A stretch of DNA of 64,000 nt. It comes from Mycogone perniciosa. Lineage: Eukaryota > Ascomycota > Sordariomycetes > Hypocreales > Hypocreaceae. The DNA is taken from NCBI GenBank assembly GCA_025331125.1, contig JAOALB010000041.1, positions 287,062-351,061 of the forward strand, in the 5' to 3' direction. Of this stretch, positions 63,353 through 64,000 are shown one piece after another; position 1 is the stretch's first letter; each line of letters starts with the position of its first letter. The translations under genes and the position numbers were made by a program. The notes under the pieces are model-generated. The model was not told the DNA's origin, ran no database searches, and saw nothing but the letters and a program-made list of their open reading frames with translations.

Positions 63353-64000
63353 TTCAAATGAAATTTTATTTATACTATATTTTATACATAAATCAAAACA
63401 TTATTCTATATTTAAATTATTATAATATTAATAATATTATTATAATAACTTAAATTACTGCATCTCAAATAGTAGCAGCTATTTTAGCTTATCGCGATTA
63501 TCCTTTTAATTAAATATTTAAAACCCTCTCTTTATATATATTGCTATTATACTGTATAGCATTAATACAATAAATATTAATTAAGCAATTAAATCTCTTT
63601 AATATAATAACTATTATCCTTATAACTATAGGCAGCTATAAGCTTTAATTAATAACAGAAATAAAGCTTATATTATATATATTTACGAAGGTTGGGGATG
63701 AAAGACCTGGGTTAGTTTTTGACTGGCATCACCCCTGCTATACAGTATTAACTTACTAGCTTCTATACAGTATTTTCCTTGCAATATAAGGCTAAATCTA
63801 TATCATAACACTTTATAAAACGATAACGTTTATTATAAATTAAGAATACTATCCTCAAACATAAACTAAACTGTAATTACTAAAAAAGATATTTCTAGTA
63901 ATAGTAGGTAAATAGCAATAGCAGCAGTAATAGTGGCAGCGATAGCGATTAGAAAGATAATAATACGCGTAAGCCCTAGGGATTTAAAATATCTGCTAAA

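Larger units (their letters stand above)
17581..64000. other. 46-kb AT-rich, RIP-decayed repeat block (centromere-like or AT isochore)
   Basis: By eye G+C is about one fifth, with long TA/AAT runs and stops in every frame. Only three open frames of 60 or more codons occur in 46 kb, and none looks genuine. Where repeats can be compared, differences are mostly C-to-T and G-to-A, the signature of repeat-induced point mutation. Stretches not listed separately below hold no feature I can support beyond this decay. The block continues past the right edge, so its full length is unknown. Confidence 0.9.

Noticed and set aside
63000..64000. Telomere at the right edge.
   Set aside because: No TTAGGG or CCCTAA array is present.
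17581..64000. CRISPR array or mitochondrial DNA as an explanation for the AT-rich half.
   Set aside because: There are no regular spacer repeats and no mitochondrial genes, tRNAs or rRNAs. The copy comparisons show transposon decay.

Overview
The window looks like a chromosome segment of a filamentous ascomycete of the order Eurotiales (Aspergillus/Penicillium type). Short GT-AG introns of about 50-70 bases with CTAAT- or CTGAT-like branch sites, eurotialean gene families (rad54, an Rsc1/2 remodeller subunit, Inp1, UsgS, Otu1) and heavy C-to-T decay of repeats all support this. The species cannot be named from the sequence alone.

It has two very different halves. Bases 1 to about 17,570 are ordinary gene-bearing DNA with seven protein genes. 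From left to right they are: the 3' end of a Ytp1-like membrane protein (+), rad54 (-), a mitochondrial carrier (+), an RSC1/RSC2-like bromodomain-BAH protein (-), an Inp1-like peroxisome inheritance protein (-), a UsgS-like transmembrane protein (+) and the OTU1/YOD1-type deubiquitinase (-). All were rebuilt exon by exon. Three points would be missed by simple ORF reading: an 11-base first exon in rad54, a GC-AG intron in OTU1, and stop-free introns of length 3n in Inp1 and UsgS. The genes have unrelated housekeeping roles (DNA repair, chromatin, transport, organelle inheritance, ubiquitin) and form no cluster. The intergenic DNA carries a dispersed nonamer, TACGGAGTA/TACTCCGTA, and one short inverted-repeat element.

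Bases about 17,580 to 64,000 (46 kb) are extremely AT-rich, have no credible gene, and are saturated with stops in all frames. This is what repeat-induced point mutation (RIP) leaves behind. The stretch is a graveyard of transposons whose families can still be recognised because copies can be compared: two copies of a LINE ORF1 (one moderately, one heavily mutated, in opposite orientations), a repeated retrotransposon-like body of nearly 4 kb with a polypurine-like tract, at least four families of short elements with terminal inverted repeats, a less mutated nested TIR element, and a roughly 147-base repeat that folds into several tetraloop hairpins. The block could be a centromere or pericentromere, or a large AT isochore. 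No telomere repeat is seen, so a chromosome end is not shown. The boundary lies only about 140 bases upstream of the OTU1 start codon.
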